Part shown: piece by piece, positions 51,204-62,376 of the stretch
Layout of the letters: each line of letters opens with the position of its first letter
Numbering within the stretch: position 1 is the first letter of the stretch
Source: Zoroaster sp. YZ-2022
Lineage: Eukaryota; Echinodermata; Asteroidea; Forcipulatida; Zoroasteridae
Assembly (NCBI GenBank): GCA_029582265.1
Contig: CM055833.1
Span: 31,524,288 to 31,588,287, forward strand
Reading direction: 5' to 3'
DNA length: 64,000 nt
Position numbers and translations under genes: made by a program
Notes under the pieces: model-generated
What the model saw: only the letters and a program-made list of their open reading frames with translations
What the model was told of the DNA's origin: nothing
Database searches by the model: none

Positions 51204-52395
51204 GGTGACTGCTGGCGTCTTTGACGAAGATTTAATCTGAGTATGCAAGAAAAAACACGAGAACAAAATAATGTACATGTAACATCATAAGTTACGTTGA
51301 TTGCAGAAGCTTGACGTAACCATGGTGATAAGACTTGAGCTCGTTCATGCGCCTCCAACACATGGAGGCCACTCCGATCCACTAAATTCTGTTCTTCACA
51401 AACCTTCAGTACATACATGTACAAGCCTGCTGTCCTTTCCAAGTAATCTTACAAAATCAACTGTGTGCCACCCAAGGCCACTGTAAATGTTTGAACATAT
51501 TAGTATGGCCTGCAATGTATCAATGGGAGACCACCTTACCCTGCAAGCTCAGTGGTGTGACAGTGCACATAAGGTAACCATAGGAGGCCACTGGCAACAA
51601 CTGCAACAGCTTGTTTAAAAAATTGCACTGATTGTAGGAGGGTTAAAGAAGTAAAACTTCTGAGATGAGTTGGTCGCTCCTCCCCGTAAACAGAATATGC
51701 AAACTGCCTCATAAACCTTACTCAATATTGGTTAATTGCAGCATTCTTTTACGGTGTAGAAATAGTCTAGTGTAAGGTTTCATTCAGATCAATACAAATG
51801 TACAGATGTTCACAAGGTGTTGCCATTTAATTACACTTCTGCTTTTGTAGAATTGTTCTTCCGGTCAGGGGCCAGCTATATTTGTATAATTTATGATTTA
51901 AAAAATATGCAATATGAACAGATTTTTATTTATTTATTTATACAGGTGTTCCTTGTTCAAGAAGAGGATAATCTTACCACCCTTCAACAGTCCCTCGCCA
52001 TTGATAATCCATTGATTTTAGTAGGAGTTTTCCCCCCCAAAGGTGAACAGAGATAATTCAGAGAAAATCCCACATGGGTTTTCAATCGTGTGTGAGCCAA
52101 AAGTCCTTTAAGGTAAGGTGTTTGAATAGGCAATTCAAATTTTACCAAAATTCCTAACAATCTACCGTAAAGCTGGTGATATCAATCGTCCCTAGAAATG
52201 TCTGTGGTACTGTAATTTTGAAGATGGGTTAAATAATTTTCAGGAGGAATGTTATGGCGGGATCTACGATATAATTGTTTTGGAACACGGGCAATCCTGT
52301 TCGCTAATGATTACTTTCGGAAATATGTCATTCTAAAGCTTTTTGTTTTCCTTTCCTCAACTAAAATAGCAATGTTCTGATTAACTCTCCTACTA
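51204..52395. other. Upstream of the Ly6-like gene; nothing recognised
   Basis: Presumably contains the 5' UTR exon and promoter of the minus-strand gene, but no clear signal can be named. Confidence 0.4.
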
Positions 52396-52652
52396 CAAGG
52401 GTCAAAATCAGTCAAAATGTTGATATACTTGCCAAGGTATATCTAATGCACTTAAAAGTCAAACACTGTCAAACCTTACGTGTAGTAAGTACATTTACAG
52501 TTCAAAATGAGTCAACCAATTTTTTTTACTGGTAAAAGCATCGTCTGGTATTGTTCAGGGTGGTCAAATGACAGTAAAAACCAGTCAAAATTGCCCCTGT
52601 GCGCACATTTGGGTCAACAGTCAAAACAGTCAGTTGACTGATTTTGACCTCT
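52396..52652. repeat. Possible inverted-repeat element
   Basis: GGGTCAAAATCAGTCAAAAT at the left and CAGTTGACTGATTTTGACC at the right are near-complements bracketing about 250 bp with further CAGTCAAAA motifs. No clear duplication of the flanks. Confidence 0.5.
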
Positions 52653-52998
52653 ATAGCTACTTACCATTAAAGTGCAGCTATAGTAGGCTGTTAACAAAAT
52701 AAATTTTCCGGAAATTACCGATAAAAAATATCAAGAAAAAAAGTGTGAAACATCTTAAAGCTATTTTCTGTTGCGCGCTGTCCTGTACATTTCTGGCTTT
52801 GGTTACCAACTCATTAACATTTATCCTTTACATACGCAAATAGGCTATGCGTAAATTCAAACACATTTGTAATGATACTTCGTCATGCATAGTCTAATTA
52901 CTAATTTTATTCATGACTTCTGTATAAGCCAAAAACACAGTACGGTTGCCTTGGGGTTTGATCAGTCCGAAATGTGCGTGAGGATCCCCGGTGAATAA

Positions 52999-53883
52999 AG
53001 CCCTTTTCACACGACAAACGCAAACTAGGGTCCTTGGTCTCGGATACCAGTTGTATTGGCCACGGACGTTGGTCAAACTCGGATACGACCTTTCACACGG
53101 CGAAGAAACCAACGTCCCGTGTCACATAGCCTTCGTCTTTTGGGGTGTCAAAGGTCAACATTGTTTATAGTGCAGTTAACTGGTATCCGCACAGCTAGCG
53201 TGGAATCGCTATTGCATGTATTGATTACCATTCATTTTCCCGCACTATTGTATTGTATGTTCATTGTTAGCGTCCGTCCTCTCTACCACTCTCACAGCTC
53301 AGTGCAAAACATGGCGAAAAACGATATAGAATCGGTAATTTTTGAGCAAATGTCCCAAACTTCATCGAAGAAAAAAAAACACAAGCGGAGCACATGGACG
53401 TACGACGAGACCATCCAGCTGATTACGGTGGTAGGCTCCACTAAAGTCCAAAAAAAGCTGGATGGTCTCGTCCACAACCACAAGTGTGGAAAGACGTGGC
53501 GGGGGAAATGGGAATGACACACTCGGCTGAAAAGTACCACGACAAGTGGAATTACTTAAAAAGAAAATACCGAGAGGTGAAGAAAAAGAATGACAAAAGT
53601 GGACGGGCAGGAAGTGGGAAATGTTCTTCTTGCGCGCATGCGTGGTAGCTCTCGCGAAACAATGGTCATTGGTCTCTGTGCGGTTTGTTCATTCACACGG
53701 CCTATCGTGGTGAACTTTCACAACGGTGGTTTTTTTTTTTGGCTGGTCTCGACCGTGGTCAGGAAAAGACTACGGACCTGTGTTTGTGCAGAGCAGAGGT
53801 ACATTTCACACGAAGTGTATTTGACAACGTTGTGTTCTTAGGACCATGGACCCCCTGCTTATTTCCCTCGTGTGAAAAGGGCT
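52999..53883 (+). mobile_element. PIF/Harbinger-like element, non-autonomous
   Basis: Terminal repeats AGCCCTTTTCACACGA and TCGTGTGAAAAGGGCT flanked by TAA on both sides (52996-52998, 53884-53886), the 3-bp TWA-type duplication of Harbinger elements. It holds a fragment of a SANT/Myb-like protein but no transposase. Length 885 bp. Confidence 0.85.
53311..53650 (+). pseudogene. SANT/Myb-like DNA-binding protein fragment of a Harbinger element
   Basis: From the ATG at 53311: MAKNDIESVIFEQMSQTSSK, then KRSTWTYDETIQLITVVGST, the helical Trp-containing start of a SANT/Myb (trihelix) domain. The frame stops at 53517, and the following sequence in a shifted frame (KWNYLKRKYREV) resembles the third helix, so the domain was broken by an indel. 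Harbinger elements typically encode such a protein as partner of the transposase; here only the fragment remains. Confidence 0.75.
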
Positions 53884-53886
53884 TAA

Positions 53887-54665
53887 GGCTAGGGGGTAAC
53901 CGTGGGATTAACAACCAGATTGCTAAAGTTTCAGCACAATGTAGACTCCAAGTCAGGAGAAAAGTGCCAAAAAAGCATTCACAATTTTAACACAAAACAT
54001 CTGGAGCAATACTTGCATATTATTCATATTTTCTCCGCAATCAGAGCGCCGACATGTACCTCCCTTTAATACCCCTGTCACAAATGTCAAATTGAGTCAA
54101 AAATTGCCTGCACCATAGGAAGGTCAAACTTAATTTAGTTAAATTGCATAAAATAACAGTCATGTCAGGTTACTGTTTAGTGCAGTGTGGTAACTTGACA
54201 CGGTGAACAATATTGTTTCAGAGAAACATGTATCAACTCAAGATAGATGTACAGAAACCAACCTGGTTAGCTGTTTCACGTTTACCAAGGCGAAACAAAT
54301 GTGAAATGGATACAGCTTTGTTTGCATTTATTCCAATGGTGAATTCTCAATTTGTAATACAATTTTCAAAAAAGTGTAATCTCAAAATACACTTTCAAAA
54401 ATGTACCAGGTATTCTCAAAAAGCATAAGTTAAAACAAAATTGTTTTGTCTTAAATGTTTATATAGTCAGATAGTATCTTTATATGCATGTTCTTAGTTT
54501 ATAAATTTATACCTCAATTTTCAAAAGTTGTTGCTTTAAACAGCCTACGGGCTAAATGATTCAGGAAATGTAATAAAATAGTGGCGTCAATAGTAGATAT
54601 ACAGTCAACCTGAATTACTACTATTTACTACCATCACAATACGTCTGTGGGACATCACGCAATAA
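53887..54665. other. No gene recognised
   Basis: Unassigned DNA between the Harbinger-like element and the next LINE fragment. Confidence 0.35.
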
Positions 54666-54669
54666 CAAT

Positions 54670-55560
54670 GTAATAATAATAATAATAATAATAATAGCAT
54701 TTATATATAGCGCTCTTACACGACTGAAAGGTATCACAGCGCTTTACAAAATGGATCAACTTAATAATTTCTAAAATTAACAGTGAATAAAATGAGATGT
54801 AATTCTTAAATTAACAGTGAATAAAATAAGATGTACAACAAAGCTAAAATAAATGAGTCTTAAGTTTACTTTTAAACATCTGAAGTTCACTAGTATGACG
54901 AATATCTGATGGGAGATTGTTCCACAGATTTGGCGCAGAAGCAAAGAAACCCTTATTTGCAGAACAAAGATGAGTGCGGGGTTTAGAGAGCATCTTTTGG
55001 TCAGAACTAGAGCGAAGTCCACTACGGTTAGGTTGGTATAGCGAGATAAGCTCGCATAGATAAGATGGTGCATTATTAGTAAGGCAATTAAAAGTAATAG
55101 TCATAATTTTAAAATCGATACGTTTTTGTACAGGTAGCCAATGAAGCTGTTGGAGGAGCGGAGATACATGACCAGACTTTTTTGTCTTGAATATGAGTTT
55201 AGCAGCCCTATTTTGAAGTCGCTGAAGTCTTTTAATTTCTTTGGCTGATGAACCTATGAGAAGTGAGTTAGCGTAGTCAAGTCGAGCAGTTACTAAAGCA
55301 CGGACTGCATGGTGGCATGTGGTATCATCAATGAACATTCTGATACGTGATAAATTACGAAGATGAAAATTAACAGACTTACAAATTGATGATACATGAT
55401 GGGACATGTTCATTGCACTATCAAATTCTACTCCAAGATTCCTTATAGTTTTGGATGGTTTGATAATAGTTTTACCTATGGTAAAAGAGATATCTGAAAA
55501 CTTATGCAAAATGTTGGGATTGGCAGCAATAAAAAATTCGGTTTTGTCAGGGACCCCAAC
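54670..55560 (-). mobile_element. 5'-truncated CR1-like LINE fragment
   Basis: Minus strand, 3' end with (TTA)n (54674-54696). It encodes 221 residues of the RT C-terminal region (54844-55509): KTIRNLGVEFDSAMNMSHHV, ARLDYANSLLIGS, LHWLPVQKRIDFK, ASAPNLWNNLP. It is the closest relative of the fragment inside the Polinton at 17242-17905 and extends further 5'. It lacks the catalytic motifs. Confidence 0.92.
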
Positions 55561-56090
55561 AACTTATTAGATCATCAAAACGATTCGTTTTCGAAAAACG
55601 AAATTTATGCCATCTACCGCATATATTATGCAACAAATTCAACCAAGCGAAAAAAATATCGAAAGACAATGGAATTTTATTAATTCGTTACTTTTCGAAT
55701 CTTGGCTGAATTTGTTACCAACATTTTTTCTTTTCTTATAACAGCCCATTCCCCCATTTTGAGAGATTCAACCATATTTATCATATTTTATTCATTATGA
55801 CGTAAGACTTGGCAAATTACCTTCAATAATTATTTTGTCATTGGTACTAATGCAGCTGGGGAACTTCCATTGTTTGCACACTATTTTGTGTCCTTTCTTG
55901 GTGACAGGCGTTATTATTTCCTGGCCCAATCACTGAAACATAATTTTTTTTATTGTTATCTCTTAACTCCCTATGCCCTATGAATTAGCTGTGAAGACGA
56001 TCAGAAGCATATACTGATCGAAAAGTCGAGTTGTAATCACCAGATCTTTTTAGAAGTAATTGCTACCACTGTTACTCTTATTAATTACCG
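55561..56090. other. No gene recognised
   Basis: AT-rich sequence without recognisable features. Confidence 0.35.
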
Positions 56091-56940
56091 TTATTTTCCT
56101 GGATCTGTCCAAGGCTTTCGACACTATATCGTTAGATTCTTGTTAACATGTCAGAACATAAATCAGTATTCGTGGTTTGGCCTTCGACTGGTTGGGAAAG
56201 CTAGTTAACAATTGTATTCTATAATGCAAAACACTTTCGATTTCTTGTGGAGCTCCTCAAGGTTATGTTATTCATTATATTTATGTAAATGTCATTTGTA
56301 ATTCGTCTGATATGCAGGGTTCTTCCCACGTACAACTACAAGCTAGCGTATCGGCCCGATATGCAATGATTTTTGGCCGATACGCTGCTGAAATACGGTC
56401 CGGTCATTATCAAGTCACAGATTTAGTGGTCCAGGGAAACAAGTTATTGTCCAACTTTCTTTTGCAGGCCAGTAACCGACCACGCCCTGTTTACATGTCG
56501 GCACGTGTATCATAATACAGCGCATGCACTGGAATTCACATCACAGAAAACCCGTAATGAGACATGAATGCACAGCTATACTATTACTACTAATCGCGTA
56601 TCGTCGCCATATTTATGCAACGATTCACTTAGGAAACCGGTTCCCTTTCCCAGACTCATTAGAAAGGCACTTTTCCAAAGACGGGCACCAGTGAAACTAC
56701 AGTGAAACTTCGAGCCAAAAAACATAATGAACATATTCATGTCATTTCATTTAACCACGGAGGAAGGATTTAACAGCCTATGATAAAAATATATAAAATG
56801 AGTACTACACAAATCTATCCAATCACGACGCGCGGAATAACCATGATTAGACCATAATGTGGTCTGTAACGATATGACTTCGTTTTGCTTGTTTGCTGAT
56901 GACACAAACCGACTGTATAATTATAATACCACACACAGAT
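56091..56940 (+). pseudogene. Degenerate LINE reverse transcriptase remains
   Basis: CTGGATCTGTCCAAGGCTTT translates to the LDLSKAF of motif A, GGAGCTCCTCAAGG to the PQG of motif B and TTTGCTGATGACACAAAC to FADDTN of motif C, in order and orientation, but with stops and shifts throughout. An old copy. Confidence 0.6.
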
Positions 56941-57535
56941 GATATTGCCATACAAAACTGAAAATGGATCTTGCTAAAATTTAGAAATTATTAACATAGG
57001 GGCATTTCCATGGTTACTCACGTTAAACTAGGTTTTGGGTCCACTCTTGATACTATTCAATAGTGACCAATTTCCCCTGTATCACATCGCAAAATGCAAA
57101 CGTAAATTGGACAATCTACGAGTACGACGGAATTTTAAACAATACATCGCAGCTTTTGCGATACAAATTGCGACAGGTTTTTTTCACTATTGTAGTTTAA
57201 TAGACATTTTAATATCATATCCACAAACCTTTCTTGAAATAACGTTTATATTTCCGACCAAAAATATCGAGGGTTCCGTCCTGATCGGGTTTGTTTCCGT
57301 ATGTCCAGACTGACCCAATTCCCGGACACTAAAGATGATTATCTATGGTAAAATCTGGACATGATATGCATAAGATGAACCAAATGAAGGTAAAACCTTG
57401 AAAAATAACACCTGTACATGTGCACACTGCGTGCACACTGCTATACAAACATGATTTTGCTATGTAAAATCGTTTCCCTTTCATTATACCAGATCATACT
57501 CGGCACAAAATAATAATTTAAGAAAATGTGGAGTA

Positions 57536-57670
57536 CCTATAGAATGCAGGGCCAAATTTTTCCCCTTTTCTGAATTTGACCTAGGAACCGCAGCTGTGTA
57601 TTTTAAAGTCAGATTACGTAAATTTATAAGAAGTAACCTTCGGTGTGGCCCTAGCCCTGCATTCTATAGT
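57536..57670. repeat. Short inverted-repeat element
   Basis: CTATAGAATGCAGGGC (57538) and its inverse GCCCTGCATTCTATAG (57653-57669) bracket about 130 bp. Possible small MITE. Confidence 0.6.
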
Positions 57671-59500
57671 TGTACCGTGGCGGTTTGGTTCAACATTATT
57701 TCCCCCTTTCCTTGTATTAAGAAAGATTGTAACAATTAATAAGGGGCGGTTGTATCTAGCTTTACAGTTGGTCTTTTAATCCATGTTAGAGCATAGAGAA
57801 AGGCCCGATTCATCAACCCACCATACCCAAGACCGTCACTGGTCGTACGGATCCCAAGCATCCATGAACGTTTATATTATCCAATGAAAGAAGTAATGTT
57901 TATAGAAAAATCACATTTTCTATATTAGAAACATCACACTGTCCACCCAGCAGTGTCAGAAAACCTACTTTAGCTTAGTACGAGCACAAGTGCTGTGGTA
58001 CGAGCATGTAGGAATCCAATACGTTGGAAACCACTAAAATGGACCCCGGCCCCGGGGCGGCCGAAACGGCCGAAACGGACCAACTCCGCGCTATGCTATA
58101 CTCTATACAATGCATTGTTCCATTCAAAATCTCAAATGTAAAATTTCACTTTTCAAAAAAGTATCATTTAAGCTTTGTATTGTATTGTATTGTATTATAT
58201 TCATCTTGTTCCAGTTCCACTCACCTTAAACTGTAAATATGGTGTGATGTTCAGATCTGTTCAGTTCGCCTCTTCGTCTTACTGTGACTGTAATAACTAC
58301 ACAGTTAAATGCTTCTTATACCCTATACACGCATCTGGTCCTAGCTACAAATGGGTGCGGCCGTATTCAAATTGCGCTATCCAGAAAAATCGACTACATC
58401 AAATTGATAATCACGATATACTCGAGTATCGTGTGTCATCGGCAATTGGAATTGGGTGCCGAGGGTTAACGGGTACAGGCCCGATTGACTGGTCACAGAA
58501 CAAATACCCTTCCCTTTTAAGGTGAAAAAAATGTTGTCAAATATTTCACTGTGGGGTAAATTTATCGACGATGTGACTTCTTTTTTGGTTTAGACTTGAC
58601 GTACCAGGTCACTTCGTCTCCATCATTGGTCTCCATCGTCACAGGTCACATCGTCTATAAATTCAAATTATAAAAACGAATTAGGCTATTAAAGGGGAAA
58701 AAATGGGCTCGGGGCGGGGTGGGGTGCTCATCACCCCTCGGCCCCCTGGATTTGCACCAGAAATGGTAAAGACAAAGCTATAATTTACCCCCATGAAGAG
58801 CAAATTGGGGCTGCAAGCCTGCAAGACATCCGTTGCGTTGTATATAAACACACGATAATGTCTGTATGTAAATACATTCATTCATACTATTATATGTGTA
58901 AAAACTAACCAGTAAATGTTGCAGTTTATTTCAAGTTGTGTCGTTATAAACGATACTAGAGAAAATGATTGTTCGCATTCATTCCAGTGTAGAATATCTG
59001 TGTTCGGTTGACATTTTGAAAATCATTTCATTAGTTTGACTAAAAGTAGTGAACGACCAAAATATTTCAAAGGATTGTAAACTGACTAGCGTGAGTATAG
59101 GTGATACCGTAGGTGGTTCCTTCCCCTATCCCCTCCCCTCTCCCCTCCTACCCCCCCCCCCCCCCCAACGTGGCCATGATGCCTCGATCGTTGGATCAGT
59201 GCTAGCTCGTCGGTTGTGACTTAGAAAGACGGTTTCAGGTGGAAAAAAACAATCTCTTAAGCTATTCGATATGCTTAATGGTCTCGATACAGAACCCATG
59301 GAATCGATACTTGCATCAACTGAGTAATTCAGGCGTTATTATGCAAATGAGCCGCATATAACAAGGACGTACATGTACAGTACATTGGAAGGAAGGACAT
59401 TATATCGTCACAGCTTTGCATCATCTGAAGACGCTGGTATGGCATGCTTGCCAGACGGCGATAGGCATTTCTGCGGACCAGTCACTATATGCATTTGTAT
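57671..59500. other. No gene recognised; simple sequence
   Basis: Includes a TGTATTGTATTGTATT run (58176-58196), a C homopolymer (59152-59166) and a GC-rich GGGGCGGGGTGGGG stretch near 58710. Short open frames have no recognisable domains. Confidence 0.35.
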
Positions 59501-59564
59501 ACAACAAATTGATTTTGGACTAATTGCGGTAACACCATGTGAAATTCTCAATTGAGTAGTAAAT

Positions 59565-61050
59565 GATGTACTTACCGCGATGGATAATGATAGACTTGTT
59601 GCGTTGGTACTCCTCGATCTGTCAGCTGCTTTTGATACTGTCGACCACTGTATTCTATTGCAACGACTTCGATCATTTGGTATTGATGGAATAGTTCTGA
59701 AATGGTTTGAGTCGTATCTCACCGACAGATCACAGTGTGTTCAAATTAAAAACAAATGTTCAGTACTTACCATGCTGCTCTTCGGTGTGCCACAAGGGTC
59801 TGTTCTTGGACCTGTACTATTTTCTATCTACACTGGTCCCCTTGGGAAAATCATTCGGAAACATAATCTGCAATACCATTTTTATGCTGATGACACACAA
59901 ATATACATCTCATTTAACCCTGATCAAATTGAAGCTGACACTGCTATACGTCGACTTGAATCATGTATTGATGAAATTCGTAACTGGATGTCTTCTAATT
60001 TCTTAAAATTAAATGATGACAAGTCTGAGTTTATTATATTTGGATCAAAACAGCGTGAAAAAGTAAAAATTCCTCATCTACGTATTGGCACCTCCAAGAT
60101 ATCTACATCTACTAGAGTTCGCAATTTGGGCGCTATATTCGATTGTGACATGTCACTTAATGGTCATATTTCTTCAATTTCTAAATGTTCCTCATTTCAT
60201 CTGCGCAACATCGGCGTCATCAGAAAATACATCTCTCAAGAGGCTACGGAACAACTTGTGCATGCGTATGTCACCTCCCGCCTGGACATGGGCAATTCAC
60301 TTTTATATGGTCTACCAGATACACAAATTTATCGTCTGTCCCGTCTTCAAAACATAGCTGCTAGAATTGTAACCCGGACTAAACCAAGAGAACACATTAC
60401 ACCAATACTGCGAGATCTTCATTGGCTCCCGATTAAGGACAGGATTGTTTTCAAAATCTTAATGTATGTTTACCGCTCTTCCATTGATATGTCACCATCA
60501 TATGTATCAGAATTACTTCAACCGTATCACTCAAATCGTGATTTCATGAGATCACATCATAAACGTCTTCTGAGTAGGAAATTGACAAAGAGATCCTGGG
60601 GAAAACGTTCTTTTGCTGCTGCTGCTCCTTCTTTGTGGAATGATTTACCTGAGCATGTCAAACAATCTCCATCTCTTGCTTCATTTAAAACTGCTCTCAA
60701 AACTCATTTGATGAAAATTAATGTATAATTTACTTATGTTTAACTATTGACTTTTTATGATGATGTATTTATACCTTTTGTTATTGTTTAATATGTCAAG
60801 AGTATCGCTACGGTGTTTATGTTTTTTGCAAATCAACCTTATTTGCATGGTTGAGTATGCAGGGTTTTTCCTTGTCAGAATATCGTCTTTGCCTAGCATA
60901 TCCTGACCAGGGCCAGTCAGCCTTTTTACAATCATTGTTCCTTGTAATTTTATATTGCATTGTTTTTACCATGTATTTTGTTTTATTGTTTACACGTCTC
61001 TTTTGACGGATACCGGCGCATTACAAATGTTCATTATTATTATTATTATT
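59565..61050 (+). mobile_element. 5'-truncated CR1-like LINE with 8-bp target duplication
   Basis: TAGTAAAT is duplicated at 59557-59564 and 61051-61058. The 3' end carries an ATTATT tail. The insertion contains RT from just before motif A to the C-terminus plus a 3' UTR, so it is a typical truncated LINE copy. Confidence 0.92.
59580..60728 (+). CDS. LINE reverse transcriptase, truncated but open
   Basis: 382 residues in an intact frame: [15 protein letters not shown] (motif A), [11 protein letters not shown] (motif B), [10 protein letters not shown] (motif C), [46 protein letters not shown] and APSLWNDLP. The endonuclease and N-terminal RT are missing because of 5' truncation, so it cannot retrotranspose by itself. 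The ATG at 59580 is only the first Met in the frame. Confidence 0.9.
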   Translation: MDNDRLVALVLLDLSAAFDTVDHCILLQRLRSFGIDGIVLKWFESYLTDRSQCVQIKNKCSVLTMLLFGVPQGSVLGPVLFSIYTGPLGKIIRKHNLQYHFYADDTQIYISFNPDQIEADTAIRRLESCIDEIRNWMSSNFLKLNDDKSEFIIFGSKQREKVKIPHLRIGTSKISTSTRVRNLGAIFDCDMSLNGHISSISKCSSFHLRNIGVIRKYISQEATEQLVHAYVTSRLDMGNSLLYGLPDTQIYRLSRLQNIAARIVTRTKPREHITPILRDLHWLPIKDRIVFKILMYVYRSSIDMSPSYVSELLQPYHSNRDFMRSHHKRLLSRKLTKRSWGKRSFAAAAPSLWNDLPEHVKQSPSLASFKTALKTHLMKINV

Positions 61051-61201
61051 TAGTAAATAGTTCTGAAAAGAACTGGAGTTGTACCTCCAGTTCTTTTCAG
61101 AACTAATTACTACTCAATTGAGAATTTCACATGGTGTTACTGCAATTAGTCTTATTTATCCTCTTCACCATGCAAAGTTTTACCTAAATTGATTTTGGAC
61201 T

Positions 61202-62135
61202 TAACTTTCCTTACAAAGTAAATCCCCCACAGCCGTAAATAACTATCAGACAGACAATACCGGTAGTCTATCCATCTCTATGGTCTATCCTATATACTGT
61301 AATACATCCTTGAAGAATAAGACTGGCAGCGGCGTAGCCACGGGGGCGATTTTTGTTCTGCAAACGAGAATTGCCATACCGCGATATTTCAGCCAATCAT
61401 GGAGCGAATTTTAAGATGACGTACGAATATTAACATTATTAATATTAATATTAATATTAATATTATGCATATTAGATGCAGGCAAACATTTGCATTACAT
61501 GTGTATGTACGATGTACGCATGTACATGTACATGTACAATGTACTGTATGTGTATCTGTGCGAAGCAGTCAGTATAAAGAACTATTGAACTCAGGGCTGT
61601 GTGATCCAAATTCCATGTACTTACACTGTATGTAGTTAAATTAAATAACCGTTGAGTGAGTTGAAATAACTTAGTAGTGGTTATAAACACTTTATATAAA
61701 TACATTTTAAATACTGATGCCTCTTTTCACAACAGAGTATTATTTTAAAGCAATTAGAACCATACCCTATATTCATGGTCACACAATAATACAATTATGT
61801 GGGGGATGAAAGATAATTAAAAGCAAGGACACAAATATATATTGTACAAATCAGATCAACTTGTTTAATAATAAAGCATCAACCATTATATACACTGTTA
61901 ATTTAAAGAAATGTTTATTATGTACATGTACAACACAGTCCAAATGAAATATGTTCCACAAGTTGCATTTTAATCAAATTTGTTACGCAACTTCGTAATT
62001 AAACTAAGGGAGGAACACATATTTTATATATAATGGGATGACAAACTAGCCTCACATCATTCATAACTTATTAAATGTTTCTTTTGAAGCCTTTCTGTCT
62101 ATAATTTCATTACAAGTGAGTTTTTTTTTCAAAAT
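61202..62135. other. No gene recognised; repeat fragments
   Basis: AGCGGCGTAGCCACGGGGG at 61326-61345 is one end of the hAT-like MITE family. 61434-61465 is an AATATT-type microsatellite and 61518-61545 a GTACAT-rich run. Otherwise AT-rich. Confidence 0.4.
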
Positions 62136-62143
62136 GAATTTGT

Positions 62144-62368
62144 CAGCGGCGTAGCCACGGGGGTGCCTGGAGGGGGGCACGTGCCCCCCACAAATTTCCA
62201 GTGCCCCCCCCAGGTGCCCCCCCACGAAAAATCCTCATAATGCCCCAAAAAACAGAAAAGGAAAAGAAAAGGGAAAAAACCCATACCCCCTGGGCCCCCC
62301 CCCCCACTGAAAAGCAATGCCCCCCCTGTGCCCCCCCCCCCACTGAAAAAGTCCTGGCTACGCCGCTG
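62144..62368. mobile_element. hAT-type MITE with 8-bp target duplication
   Basis: Ends CAGCGGCGTAGCCACGG and CTGGCTACGCCGCTG; GAATTTGT is duplicated at 62136-62143 and 62369-62376. The interior has several long C runs (homopolymers up to about 10) and two copies of CCCCCCACTGAAAA. No coding sequence. Confidence 0.92.
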
Positions 62369-62376
62369 GAATTTGT

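Larger units (their letters stand above)
59506..61201. mobile_element. Foldback element with 16-bp flanking duplication, interrupted by a LINE
   Basis: AAATTGATTTTGGACT flanks the unit at 59506-59521 and 61186-61201. Inside, the left arm (AATTGCGGTAACACCATGTG to GAGTAGTAA) pairs with the right arm, which ends in a tight hairpin GTTCTGAAAAGAACTGGAG / CTCCAGTTCTTTTCAGAAC (61060-61106). The LINE at 59565-61050 sits in the left arm. A related single arm is at 33015-33120. Confidence 0.75.
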
